In this document: piece after piece, positions 7,380 to 14,958 of the stretch | Layout: every line of letters begins with the position of its first letter | Position numbering within the stretch: position 1 is the first letter of the stretch | From: a virus | Reading direction: 5' to 3' (one strand) | Virus record (IMG/VR): IMGVR_UViG_3300035670_000598 | Location: 1 to 38,559 of that record | Length of the DNA: 38,559 nt | The notes under the pieces: generated by a model | What the model was told of the DNA's origin: nothing | What the model saw: only the letters and a program-made list of their open reading frames with translations | Databases searched by the model: none | Position numbers and translations under genes: made by a program

Positions 7380-9188
7380 ATGGCTGGTGTCGTCAAAGAC
7401 TTGCCGCTCAATCCCGCTACAGGCGCGCCCGAGACTGTGCCGTGGGCGACCCAAGGCACGACGCTGGCGCCCAACGCTGGGCAGATCTCGACTGGCTGGC
7501 AGCCCTACGGCGTCGGACCGCCGCCAGACTATCGCCTAGAGAACTACGCCCGACTTACGCAGAGCGGCCTGAACCTGCGCGCCAATCAGGCTGGCTTGTT
7601 TCTCGAGTACGTGTTCGGCGAGATCACGCTGGCTGGCGTAGCAGCTGGAGCGAACACGCGCGAGATCACGATCGCTGGCGTGCCGATGCAGTACACCGAC
7701 CAGGTGGGCGACACGCTGGCAGACGTCTACGACGCCTTCGCCACGCTCATCAACACGACGCCAGTGGTCAACGCAGCCGTGTATGCGATCCATCCTGCGC
7801 CGCTGTCTCCTCTGGAGATCTACGGCACGGAGGCAGGGATCAAGCCCAACATGTCCGTCGCCGTCATCGCTGGCGCTGGAACCATCACGATCTCGCAGGC
7901 CTTCACGGATCCCGTCACACGGCAGGGCAATCAGGCGGGCTACGTCAGCGACGTCGTGATCGGCTCGCCCCAGCTCGACGACGATGCAGACCCGACGCAT
8001 GCCTGCCGCATCATCCTCGACAAGAGCAAGAATGCCTTCTATGCGGGTTCCGCGACTGGCGGCGAGTGGGATGACGGCTCGCGTGGCAACAACACGATCA
8101 ACCTCGGCGTAGACAACCAGACGACCGCGACCGCTGCCGTCGCGATGGGCAGCGACTGCATCGCCAGCGGCATCAGCTCGGTCGCGCTGGGCGTGGCTGC
8201 TGCTGCGTCTGGCTCGGCTGCTGTGGCCGTGGGTGACTCGGCAGGCGCCAGCGCCAGCGACACGATCGCGATCGGCAGCAGCGCGTCGGCCAGTGCCTTG
8301 TCGGCTGTGGCCATCGGCGACTCTGCATCAGCCACGGCAGCATCATCGCTGGCGATCCTCGGCAGCGCGACTGCATCTGGCGCCGTCGCTGTGCGTGGAT
8401 CAGCCAGCTCTGCGGACTCGATCGCGATCGGCAGCTACTCGGTGGCTCAAGCCTCGTCAGCTATCTGTGTCGGCGCTGCGTCTGGTGCAGGACTCCTCGA
8501 GTCGAGCGGCACTGGCTCTCTGGCGACTGGCTATGGCAGTCTGAGCAACGGCATCGAGGCGAGTGGACGAGGATCACGAGCGCACGGTGCGCCAAACAAC
8601 GCAACGAATGGGCCTGTCTATGCCTCTGGTGTTGCAGCAGATGCTATCGGAGAGCTCATCGACGCGAGCGGCGACTACAGCTCAGCACGCGGTCAGGGAG
8701 CAGTCTCCAGCAACCGCGGCGAGCACGTCGAGTCCCCATTTTGCGACATCACGCTGCTGAAGCAGGACAAGGGCAAGCACCAGTCTGGACGCATCACGCT
8801 GGCCTGCAAGACCAGCAACGGCACTGGCGTTAGGTTTTGCACCGACGCGATCAACGGCACTGGCAGCAACTGGACGCCTGCGAATTATCGCGCTTACGCC
8901 GTCAACGCCCTCGTCGTCGCCAAGGACGGCGCTGGCAAATATGCCAGCTGGGTCGGCACTGGACTGATCGAGAAGCAGGCGGGAACTGTAACGATTTTCA
9001 ACACGGGCGGCATCTTTGGGCCTGGTGGTGCTACTCCAACGCACCATAACGGCGCAGGCTTCAATGCTCTGAACGTGGCTGTGACGGCTTCGGGCGGATC
9101 GGTCGTCGTGACTGCCACCGGCATCGCAGCGACGGATATCCGCTGGACTTGTGTATTCTTCTACGCCCAGACGGGCGAGGATCCCTAG
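7380..9188 (+). CDS. Tail fibre with YadA-like head repeats
   Basis: The 602-residue protein starts at ATG 7380 behind GAGGTG. Residues 1-230 form an N-terminal domain that should dock to the baseplate. From about residue 250 to 420 there are degenerate repeats of the form AVAIG-x-SA-x-A-x-A (for example AVAVGDSAGASASDTIAIGS, AVAIGDSASATAASS, SIAIGSYSVAQASS) about 14 residues apart, the pattern of the left-handed beta-roll of YadA-type trimeric adhesins. The C-terminal 140 residues (ITLLKQDKGKHQSGRI to the end) form a separate tip domain. It probably binds the host surface as a trimer. No chaperone or S74 peptidase motif is seen. Confidence 0.8.
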   Translation: MAGVVKDLPLNPATGAPETVPWATQGTTLAPNAGQISTGWQPYGVGPPPDYRLENYARLTQSGLNLRANQAGLFLEYVFGEITLAGVAAGANTREITIAGVPMQYTDQVGDTLADVYDAFATLINTTPVVNAAVYAIHPAPLSPLEIYGTEAGIKPNMSVAVIAGAGTITISQAFTDPVTRQGNQAGYVSDVVIGSPQLDDDADPTHACRIILDKSKNAFYAGSATGGEWDDGSRGNNTINLGVDNQTTATAAVAMGSDCIASGISSVALGVAAAASGSAAVAVGDSAGASASDTIAIGSSASASALSAVAIGDSASATAASSLAILGSATASGAVAVRGSASSADSIAIGSYSVAQASSAICVGAASGAGLLESSGTGSLATGYGSLSNGIEASGRGSRAHGAPNNATNGPVYASGVAADAIGELIDASGDYSSARGQGAVSSNRGEHVESPFCDITLLKQDKGKHQSGRITLACKTSNGTGVRFCTDAINGTGSNWTPANYRAYAVNALVVAKDGAGKYASWVGTGLIEKQAGTVTIFNTGGIFGPGGATPTHHNGAGFNALNVAVTASGGSVVVTATGIAATDIRWTCVFFYAQTGEDP

Positions 9189-9197
9189 GAGGACTAG

Positions 9198-9755
9198 ATG
9201 GGCGTGGAACTCCAACCAGGTGCGATCTACCGTGTGACGGCCTCTGGCGCGTCGCCAGTCACCCTGACCAAAGAGTCGGGCGTGGTCGACGTCGCACGCG
9301 CGGCGTTGCTGCAGAAGGTCGGCGACACTGCGCAATTCGCGGGCGGCACGGCGATCACCAGCGAGACGCTGATCGAGGTCGCGGCCACGGGCGGCACTAT
9401 CACGCTGGCTGGCGAGCCTGCACCTGCGACGCTCGGCAGCGCGACTGGCATCGTCGGAGCGACTGGCGCGCCGACTCTGGCCACTGACGGCTACAGCACG
9501 CTGAGCAATCGCTTCGTCAACGTCTGGGTCGGACTCGCGGGCGGCACCTCCTGCGACGTGCAGATTTACGTGTACCAAGCGACCGTGGGCTGGCTGCTCT
9601 ACACTGACGTCCCGACGACGACGGTGTTGACCGCCAACGGCGGCGGTCTGTTCCAGCTCGAGCTGCGCGGGGCCTCGCGGGTCTATGCCCGCTTAACCAA
9701 CTTTGTCGGCGTCGGCGCCACTGCGGCCATCGTGGTCGAGGGCGTCACCTACTGA
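9198..9755 (+). CDS. Putative tail fibre-associated structural protein
   Basis: The 185-residue protein follows the fibre after 9 bp with a good AGGAGG at 9187-9192. I do not recognise a family. It is beta-rich, low in charge and has repeated Thr/Ala/Gly strands (EVAATGGTITLAGEPAPAT), then a second half (STLSNRFVNVWVGLAGGTSC, GGGLFQLELRGASRVYARL) that looks like a compact beta-sandwich. Position between the main fibre and a lectin-like protein suggests a fibre tip, fibre connector or carbohydrate-binding decoration. No catalytic motif is evident. Confidence 0.55.
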   Translation: MGVELQPGAIYRVTASGASPVTLTKESGVVDVARAALLQKVGDTAQFAGGTAITSETLIEVAATGGTITLAGEPAPATLGSATGIVGATGAPTLATDGYSTLSNRFVNVWVGLAGGTSCDVQIYVYQATVGWLLYTDVPTTTVLTANGGGLFQLELRGASRVYARLTNFVGVGATAAIVVEGVTY

Positions 9756-9762
9756 GGTCGCG

Positions 9763-10539
9763 ATGATCATCGCAGCACGACAGGCCCGCACGGCTAACAG
9801 GTTTGCCCCGAGGCAGACCAAGCGCAGCGTCGCTGGGTCGCAGATCCGCGACCTGTTCGGCCCCAGTCTGCTCATGTGGCTGGATGCCTTCGCAAACCCG
9901 ACTCCGTATGGGTCGACAGTGGCGACATGGGCAGACCAGACCATGCGAGCCAACGCCACGCAGGCTCTTGCCAGCAAGCAGCCAGCGCGCGTGGTCAAGG
10001 CCAATGTGCCGTCTATGCAATTCGATGGCATCAACGACGGCATGGTCACGGCGGCGACATCGTGGCCTGTGCAAGCCGTGACGGTGTTCACGCTCAGGTG
10101 GCTGACAGACGCGACCAACAAGAATGTTGTTGAACGCACTGCGGATTTCAACGTCTCGACCGAGGGACTTGTGGTCTACGGACGCAGCGCTGAGGCTGGC
10201 GTCGCCTTGAAAGGCAATGTCGGGTACAGCCAAGGAGCGTTCCTGTCCTCGCAGGCTCTGTGGCGATGTAACGCAACGGTTTGCAATAAGGCAGCGATAT
10301 TTGGGCAAGAGGTGGCCATCTATCAGGATGGGGTTCAGCAAACCTTGACGCTCTACTCGTCGAGCGACAACACCAACACATTCGGGACTCAGATCATGTC
10401 GATCGGGAGTCGCAACGGTGGCGCAGACTACGTGATCAACGGCTGGCTTTCCTCTGTGCTGGTGATCTCTGGCGCACGTTCGGCATCCCAGATCGCGTCG
10501 ATCACTCAGCTGCTCATGCAGCGCGCGGGGATCGTATGA
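9763..10539 (+). CDS. Concanavalin A-like/LamG-like structural protein
   Basis: The start is ATG 9763, 8 bp after the previous stop; upstream in-frame starts fall inside the preceding gene. The 258-residue product has, after a basic leader, the pattern LFGPSLLMWLDA, VATWADQT, VPSMQFDGIND and later VAIYQDGVQQTL and INGWLSSVLVISGARS, which is typical of LamG/concanavalin A-like jelly-roll domains in phage tail and virion proteins. Such domains bind sugars. It should sit on the fibre or baseplate and help recognise host polysaccharide. Catalytic residues of glycosidases are not apparent. Confidence 0.65.
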   Translation: MIIAARQARTANRFAPRQTKRSVAGSQIRDLFGPSLLMWLDAFANPTPYGSTVATWADQTMRANATQALASKQPARVVKANVPSMQFDGINDGMVTAATSWPVQAVTVFTLRWLTDATNKNVVERTADFNVSTEGLVVYGRSAEAGVALKGNVGYSQGAFLSSQALWRCNATVCNKAAIFGQEVAIYQDGVQQTLTLYSSSDNTNTFGTQIMSIGSRNGGADYVINGWLSSVLVISGARSASQIASITQLLMQRAGIV

Positions 10540-10781
10540 AGCTGACTTTGTTCCATCGGGCCGAGTCCAAGGCCTACAGCGGTGCATGCGATGTGGCAGA
10601 TGTGCCAGTGCTGGACGCCGACGACAAACCTGCTGGGTTTGTCGGCGCGTCGTGGGGCGCGCACAAGCCAGGATCGTGTCTGCACTATGCCGTCTGTGAG
10701 CCTGAGGATGTGGACGCCAAACTAGACAGCTGGGGACTGCGGCGCGTGCCGCATGACTCTATCAGCAGTGAGGTGCCCTGA
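10536..10781 (+). CDS. Hypothetical protein, 81 aa
   Basis: This small gene overlaps the previous stop (ATGA at 10536) and the next start, so it is embedded in the late operon. The product has a beta-like N-terminus (KLTLFHRAESKAYSGACDVADVP), a Gly/Trp turn (FVGASWGAHKPGSCLHYAV) and an acidic C-terminus (EPEDVDAKLDSWGL). I do not recognise it. It carries no signal peptide or membrane segment. Its place between fibre genes and the lysis cassette is compatible with a small fibre assembly factor or a virion accessory protein. Confidence 0.6.
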   Translation: MKLTLFHRAESKAYSGACDVADVPVLDADDKPAGFVGASWGAHKPGSCLHYAVCEPEDVDAKLDSWGLRRVPHDSISSEVP

Positions 10782-11020
10782 TGCTTGACGCGCTGATCAA
10801 GGTCTGGCCGATCGTCGCCAGCATCGTCGCATTCGTGGCGGGCTTCGCCGTGTGGATCGGCAGCAATCTCGTGAAGTTGACGCGCTGGACGTCGGAGCAT
10901 GACAGCCGCGTCGCAGCGATGCGCTCCGACGTGGACAGGATCGACCTGCGCACGACGTCGCTGGAGCAGACCACCCAATCGCACGCGGTCGAGATCGCGC
11001 GCATTCAAGCGAGGCTCTGA
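10781..11020 (+). CDS. Membrane-anchored coiled-coil protein, possible i-spanin
   Basis: The 79-residue protein has one N-terminal transmembrane segment (about residues 7-28, WPIVASIVAFVAGFAVWIG) followed by a charged coiled coil (residues 42-77, with heptad-like spacing in VAAMRSDVDRIDLRTTSLEQ). That topology fits an inner-membrane spanin subunit with a periplasmic coiled coil, and two small outer-membrane-type lipoproteins are encoded downstream before the endolysin. It also fits generic phage membrane proteins that lie next to holins. It overlaps its neighbours by single bases at both ends. Confidence 0.6.
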   Translation: MLDALIKVWPIVASIVAFVAGFAVWIGSNLVKLTRWTSEHDSRVAAMRSDVDRIDLRTTSLEQTTQSHAVEIARIQARL

Positions 11021-11292
11021 TGGCGAGCAAGCGACTGATCCAGTCCCGCACCTTGCGCGCACTGAGCGGCGCCGTGGCCGTTGTGCTGCTGCGCATGCTG
11101 GCCAAGCACCTGCCGCACGACATGGCCAAGCTGGTCGCTGATGTGCTGACTGACGAGCTCGTGGCGCTGGTTGTCGCTGGTGCGACGGCAGCAGCCGGGT
11201 ACTGGAAGCAGTGCGACTATCTGGAAGCGGCCAGCGTGGCGCGCGCCAAGACCGTGGGCGAATTGATCGCCGACAAGGAAACCAAACGATGA
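11020..11292 (+). CDS. Small membrane protein, candidate holin
   Basis: The 90-residue product has a basic start, a hydrophobic stretch at about residues 14-28 (LSGAVAVVLLRMLAK) and a second one at about 46-61 (LVALVVAGATAAAGYW), then a charged C-terminus (ARAKTVGELIADKETKR). Two membrane segments and a charged tail in a lysis cassette are what class II holins look like, but no sequence family is recognised. It sits between the coiled-coil membrane protein and the first lipoprotein gene, with 1- and 4-base overlaps. Confidence 0.45.
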   Translation: MASKRLIQSRTLRALSGAVAVVLLRMLAKHLPHDMAKLVADVLTDELVALVVAGATAAAGYWKQCDYLEAASVARAKTVGELIADKETKR

Positions 11293-11480
11293 AGCACGTA
11301 CTGATCACCGTAATCCTGGCCGCTCTGGCAGCTGGCTGCACCAAGGCGCCAGTCGCTGACTCTGACGCTGCTGTGGACGCTGTGGACGTCGACGCGGCAG
11401 ACCTGCCTGACGCTGTGACCGTCGCTGACGCTGCGACAGTGGTCGATGCGGCGGCTGACGCTACTGGGGCTGACCAGTGA
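11289..11480 (+). CDS. Small lipoprotein with Asp/Ala/Val-rich tail
   Basis: The start is ATG 11289, overlapping the previous stop (ATGA). The 63-residue protein has a signal peptide (KHVLITVILAALAAGC) with a lipobox LAAGC, Cys17 being the lipid-modified residue. The mature part is almost only Asp, Ala and Val (DAAVDAVDVDAADLPDAV and on), acidic and probably disordered. Such tails are frequent in Myxococcota lipoproteins. Given its place, it may be the outer-membrane spanin partner or a lipoprotein that alters the cell surface. The next gene encodes a second lipoprotein. Confidence 0.7.
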   Translation: MKHVLITVILAALAAGCTKAPVADSDAAVDAVDVDAADLPDAVTVADAATVVDAAADATGADQ

Positions 11481-11650
11481 GGTGGCTGGCTGCACTGGCC
11501 CTGCTGACTGGCTGCGGGCCTATCACCTGCCAGCAGGTGGCAATCGGGATCTTCCCGCATCCGACGCAGCCGCGCCCTGCTGGCCGTGTGCTGGTGCAGT
11601 GCGACGGCAAGGCCGTGCTGATGGCTGACGCTGCGACGGTGACGCGATGA
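11477..11650 (+). CDS. Small Pro-containing lipoprotein, possible o-spanin
   Basis: This 57-residue gene starts at GTG 11477, overlapping the previous stop (GTGA), and its own TGA (11648-11650) overlaps the next ATG (ATGA at 11647). The product has a signal peptide with lipobox LLTGC (Cys13 modified), then Pro-rich sequence (IFPHPTQPRPAGR) and a short Cys-containing strand (RVLVQCDGKAVLM). Small proline-rich lipoproteins next to a coiled-coil inner membrane protein and an endolysin are typical Rz1-like o-spanins. Overlaps at both ends support the reading frame. Confidence 0.65.
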   Translation: MRWLAALALLTGCGPITCQQVAIGIFPHPTQPRPAGRVLVQCDGKAVLMADAATVTR

Positions 11651-11877
11651 TCACAGAGCAGATCAGGGCGAGCTACATCACCAGCCACTACCGCGAGCAG
11701 ATGATCGAGGCAGTCGGCGCAGCCGTCAGCGGGTCGCTCAATGCGTCGCTGCCGCAGATCCCGTCCATCGTCATCGAGCGGGCCGTGGCTGCTGCGGTCA
11801 TCGAGCTGGATCGCCTGCTGTCGCATCCCGTGCAGCTACAGACCGAGACGATCACGATCACCGACCACAGACCCTGA
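11647..11877 (+). CDS. Hypothetical protein, 76 aa
   Basis: The gene is coupled to the preceding lipoprotein by an ATGA overlap and ends 7 bp before the endolysin start. The product is helical with no membrane segment (ITEQIRASYITSHYREQMIE, RAVAAAVIELDRLLSHP) and ends with a Thr/Glu strand. I do not recognise it. It may be a lysis regulator or a virion accessory; nothing in the sequence decides this. Confidence 0.6.
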   Translation: MITEQIRASYITSHYREQMIEAVGAAVSGSLNASLPQIPSIVIERAVAAAVIELDRLLSHPVQLQTETITITDHRP

Positions 11878-11884
11878 GGCACAC

Positions 11885-12535
11885 ATGGCCACCAATGCAG
11901 ACACCTACCACGGCAAGGAAGTCGCAGCGGGTCGGCTGACTGCTGCCATGCTGTCGATGGCCGAGCGCCACGGTGGCGTCAGCGCGGTGCAGTCACGCTA
12001 CGGACTGACCGCCGACGGGCTGGCTGGCGCCAAGACCCAGCAGATCCTGGCTGCGCTCGTCGATGGCAAGACGCCGATCCCGTATGGCCGCAACGGCGTC
12101 CTCGGAGCATACGGCGACTTCCGCTGGCGCGAGGGCAAGGGCGGTCGCATCGACATCGACGACGCATGGGAGGCTGCGCACATCGCAGCCTACCGCCTGC
12201 ACACGGGTCGGACTGTCATGCTCCATCGCGCGGTGGGCGATGAATTCGTGGCGCTGTTCCGCGCGGCCTGTCAGGCGTCTGGCTACACACCTGCCAGCGT
12301 CCAGACGCACGTGCCGCGTCACACTCTATGGGATCCAGCCAAGCCGTTGTCGCTGCATAGCTGGGGCATCGCCGTGGACTTCGACCCGCCCAGCAATCCC
12401 ATGGGAGGCAAGGGCAGCAAGCTGCGGACGCCCGCTGGTGCGCTGTTCGTGCAGGTGTTCCGTGATGCTGGCTGGACTTGGGGCGGCGACTGGAAGATGA
12501 AGGATGACATGCACTTCCAGCGAGCCTACGCCTGA
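11885..12535 (+). CDS. Endolysin, M15-family peptidase with peptidoglycan-binding-like N-terminus
   Basis: The ATG at 11885 gives 216 residues; upstream in-frame starts overlap the previous gene. Residues 32-58 (VSAVQSRYGLTADGLAGAKT) look like a peptidoglycan-binding repeat. The C-terminal domain carries the M15 zinc signature: His158 and Asp165 in SLHSWGIAVDFD and His210 in DDMHF, with a conserved TWGGDW before it. M15 endolysins cleave the peptide bridge or stem of peptidoglycan (L-Ala-D-Glu or D-Ala bonds). No signal peptide is present, so export needs a holin. It closes the late operon, and its last 10 bases overlap the end of the leftward operon. Confidence 0.88.
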   Translation: MATNADTYHGKEVAAGRLTAAMLSMAERHGGVSAVQSRYGLTADGLAGAKTQQILAALVDGKTPIPYGRNGVLGAYGDFRWREGKGGRIDIDDAWEAAHIAAYRLHTGRTVMLHRAVGDEFVALFRAACQASGYTPASVQTHVPRHTLWDPAKPLSLHSWGIAVDFDPPSNPMGGKGSKLRTPAGALFVQVFRDAGWTWGGDWKMKDDMHFQRAYA

Positions 12536-12726
12536 TCGCTCGCACTCAGATCACGCAGCTGCTCGAGGTCGCGCTGGGTGAGCGTGGCCAGCCGCTGCTG
12601 GTAGTCTAGGCACATCAGGCGCAGGCGCTCCACCTCGTCGCACAGCTGGCGCACTGGCTCGGCCAGCTCGTGACGGTGGCAGCGCGAGGCCATCCCGCGC
12701 CAGCGTGTCAGATCGTATGGTCTCAC
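12526..12726 (-). CDS. Hypothetical coiled-coil protein, 66 aa
   Basis: The chosen start is GTG at 12726, forming a GTGA overlap with the stop of the methyltransferase gene; a longer frame would run 109 bases into that gene. The product is basic at the N-terminus (VRPYDLTRWRGMASRCHRHE) and then helical with heptad-like spacing (VRQLCDEVERLRLMCLDYQQ). I do not recognise it. It is the last gene of the leftward operon, and its stop lies inside the 3' end of the endolysin gene, so the two operons converge with no space for a terminator. Confidence 0.5.
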   Translation of the reverse strand: MRPYDLTRWRGMASRCHRHELAEPVRQLCDEVERLRLMCLDYQQRLATLTQRDLEQLRDLSASDQA

Positions 12727-13454
12727 CACGGCAGATCCTCCTGAGCCACCACCACGGGCGGCGCGAACAGCGACGGCTGCGACGCAGCGCGGCTCACCCG
12801 CTCCAGCGCCTTGGCGTAGGTGACTGGGTCGCACTCTGCGCCCACCGCACGCCTGCCCAAGTCATATGCCGCCACCAGCGTCGTCGCCCATCCTGCGCAC
12901 GGGTCGCAGATCAGGTCGCCCTCTCGGCTATAGTCTGCGACGATCTTGCGCATCAGATCCAGCGGCTTGCCGCCAATGTGCTGGCGTTCGGTCGCTGGAT
13001 AATATGGACCGTACCATGGAGGATTTGACCAGCCACCTTGAAATTTCCGTAAGCGCGGGCGCGAGACCATCAGGTAGACCAGACCGCTGCCAGGACCATC
13101 GCCCGTCAGTCTAGGATGGTACGTCAGCACGCCAACGGGGGCGAAGTCCAGCCGCCCAGCGGCCACGTATGCCTCGCGCCAGACAGGGATCAGGTCATCG
13201 CTCGTCATGCAGGCCATCCAACCCCTGCACCTAGGTGCCCAGTGCGACACGAACGTATGTACGTCCTCTGGTGTCCAATGGGCATAGTGCAGATCGGTGC
13301 GGGTCTTCTGGCCAGTGGCGCTGCGCACCTGATCTGCTGCGGCATTGTGCCCTCGGTGTGTGCGCGCTCCATACGGCGGATCGCAGATCACCGCGTTTAC
13401 CTCGCCGACATCTGCCAGCACGTCCTGCCACTGACCACAACGCAAGTCCAGCAT
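12723..13454 (-). CDS. DNA methyltransferase, N4-cytosine/N6-adenine type (DPPY)
   Basis: The start at 13454 (ATG behind GGGGAGG) gives 243 residues. The catalytic motif DPPY is at residues 25-28 (NAVICDPPYGARTHRG) and the AdoMet-binding region comes later (LICDPCAGWATTLVAAYDLG), the order of beta-class amino-methyltransferases. The middle has a target-recognition-like stretch. It methylates exocyclic amines of A or C in a site that cannot be deduced here. There is no restriction endonuclease beside it, so it is an orphan enzyme that probably protects phage DNA from host restriction. Its start overlaps a lipoprotein stop (TGATG). Confidence 0.85.
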   Translation of the reverse strand: MLDLRCGQWQDVLADVGEVNAVICDPPYGARTHRGHNAAADQVRSATGQKTRTDLHYAHWTPEDVHTFVSHWAPRCRGWMACMTSDDLIPVWREAYVAAGRLDFAPVGVLTYHPRLTGDGPGSGLVYLMVSRPRLRKFQGGWSNPPWYGPYYPATERQHIGGKPLDLMRKIVADYSREGDLICDPCAGWATTLVAAYDLGRRAVGAECDPVTYAKALERVSRAASQPSLFAPPVVVAQEDLPW

Positions 13455-13576
13455 CACGGCACCTCCCCGTCCCCATACGGATCCGACACCTCGCCTGCAC
13501 CCGCGTCCGCGCTCGGGGTCACAGGGTCGGCGACGCAGGCCGACAGCAGCAAACAGAGCAGAAAGACCAGCCTCAC
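13454..13576 (-). CDS. Micro-lipoprotein, 40 aa
   Basis: This 40-residue gene starts at GTG 13576 (GTGA overlap with the transglycosylase stop) and its TGA shares a base with the methyltransferase ATG. It has a short signal peptide (RLVFLLCLLLSAC) with lipobox LLSAC and Cys14 as the lipid site. The mature part is acidic (SADAGAGEVSDPYGDGEVP). It is translationally coupled to a lytic transglycosylase, so it may act in the periplasm or outer membrane with it, for example in superinfection exclusion or lysis timing. Function is inferred only from context. Confidence 0.6.
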   Translation of the reverse strand: MRLVFLLCLLLSACVADPVTPSADAGAGEVSDPYGDGEVP

Positions 13577-13884
13577 AGCGACCTCGCCAGACGCAGCACG
13601 CGCGCCGCGTAGTGTTTGCCACAGGTACCGTGCAGGCCGCCCCAGCCGCAATTGTATGCGGCCAGCGCCTTGCCCCAGTCGCCGTGGCTGTGACGGTACC
13701 AGTACCGAAGCAGGCGCTCTCCCTCGCGGCGGTTGATTTCGGGGTCGTAGAGCTCGTCGGGCTTGCAGCGCGCCCACCGCGTGCACACCTGCATCAGTCC
13801 GCGATAGCATCCGCTCGTGGCAGTGGGCACGCCGCGCGACTCGACCCAGATGACTGCGGTTATGATGGCCTCTATACCTGGCAT
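13573..13884 (-). CDS. Lytic transglycosylase-like (SLT domain) protein
   Basis: The 103-residue protein consists only of an SLT/lysozyme-like core: catalytic Glu15 in WVESRG, then GCYRGLMQV (residues 25-33), a helix with ERLLRYWYRHSHGDWGKALAAYN and NCGWGG. This set matches soluble lytic transglycosylases, which cut the glycan strands with formation of 1,6-anhydromuramic ends. It is shorter than usual and has no signal peptide, so it may be virion-bound or act with holin help. It is transcribed with early genes, away from the M15 endolysin. Confidence 0.75.
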   Translation of the reverse strand: MPGIEAIITAVIWVESRGVPTATSGCYRGLMQVCTRWARCKPDELYDPEINRREGERLLRYWYRHSHGDWGKALAAYNCGWGGLHGTCGKHYAARVLRLARSL

Positions 13885-13938
13885 GTGTCCTCGTCTTTGC
13901 CTGACGTCGCGGAGCCGCCTGGTAGCCGTGTGCGCCCG

Positions 13939-14958
13939 TCAGGCTGTCGCGCCCACCGTGGGCGGCGATTGTGGATTGGTGGCGTCTGCGATGCGCTGGC
14001 CGATCCAGCGCACCACGGGTACCGCCCAGCTATTGCCCAACGCTTTGTATCGCGGGGCGTCGGGGCAGTCTGCTGCGGTCTTCTTGCGCCATGGGATTGC
14101 GGTATAGTCGTCGGGGAATCCTTGCAAACGCTCGCACTCGCGAGGCGTCAGGCGGCGCACTGCATTTTGCATAAGGATTGGTGTTTGTCCTTCGTCCAAT
14201 GTGCTGTTAAAGCCCTTGTGCATCCTTGCTGTCAGACAATTGGCTATCTCGTATGGCTGCATATTACCGCTTGCAGCGCCTGCGGCAGCACCTTGCCACG
14301 CTTCTCGGCTCGGCGGAGTATCCCTGCGCACGCCGCCCCACTCAAATAGTACCGCTGCGGGATCGAAGTTTTTTCGAGCACTTGCGACAACGAACACACG
14401 ACGGCGTCGTTGTGCCAGGCCGAAATGTTCGGCATTAAGGATCCGCCACGCGATTGCTCTCGCGGGGCCATACACAGCACCCGCGTCCGTCCACCTTCCC
14501 CCTGGCGGTTCCAGCGGCACAGACTCACCGGCAACGCCTGCAAGGAAACAGCCGAAGGCGTTGTCGTCGGTGTTGAGGACGCCGGGGACATTCTCCCAGA
14601 CGATGATTGCGGGCTTGTGTCCTGCGGCTCGTCGAACAGCGTCAATTGCATCGGCGATCTCCACGAATGTAAGGGTCAGGTTTCCGCGCGCGTCGGCCAG
14701 CGATTGCCGTTGCCCCGCAACGGAGAACGCTTGGCACGGCGTGCCGCCGCACAGGATGTCGGGCGCCTCGACCTCGCCGGTGCGGATGCGCTCGGGCAGC
14801 AGGGTCATGTCCCCCAGGTTCGCAACCGTAGGGTAGTGGTGGGCCAGCACCGCGCAGGGGAAAGGCTCGATCTCGCTGTACCAAGCAGCAGCCCAGCCCA
14901 GCCCATGCCACGCTACTGTCGCGGCTTCGATGCCGCTGCATACGGATCCGTATCTCAC
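13939..14958 (-). CDS. DNA cytosine-5 methyltransferase (Dcm-like)
   Basis: The GTG at 14958 overlaps the upstream stop (GTGA). The 339-residue protein has the ordered C5-methyltransferase motifs: I (residues 4-12, GSVCSGIEA), IV with the catalytic Cys75 in GGTPCQAFSVAG, VI ENVPG (122-126), VIII AQRRRRVFVVA, IX/target region with CERLQGFPDDYT, and X GNSWAVPVVRWIG. It transfers methyl to C5 of cytosine and is likely an orphan enzyme that guards phage DNA. Base composition in 14180-14640 is visibly less GC-rich than in neighbours, as expected for a horizontally exchanged gene. Confidence 0.93.
   Translation of the reverse strand: MRYGSVCSGIEAATVAWHGLGWAAAWYSEIEPFPCAVLAHHYPTVANLGDMTLLPERIRTGEVEAPDILCGGTPCQAFSVAGQRQSLADARGNLTLTFVEIADAIDAVRRAAGHKPAIIVWENVPGVLNTDDNAFGCFLAGVAGESVPLEPPGGRWTDAGAVYGPARAIAWRILNAEHFGLAQRRRRVFVVASARKNFDPAAVLFEWGGVRRDTPPSREAWQGAAAGAASGNMQPYEIANCLTARMHKGFNSTLDEGQTPILMQNAVRRLTPRECERLQGFPDDYTAIPWRKKTAADCPDAPRYKALGNSWAVPVVRWIGQRIADATNPQSPPTVGATA

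Noticed and set aside
12526-12540. Terminator between the converging operons
   Set aside because: The endolysin and the leftward last gene overlap by 10 bases, and no hairpin with a T-run is present there.
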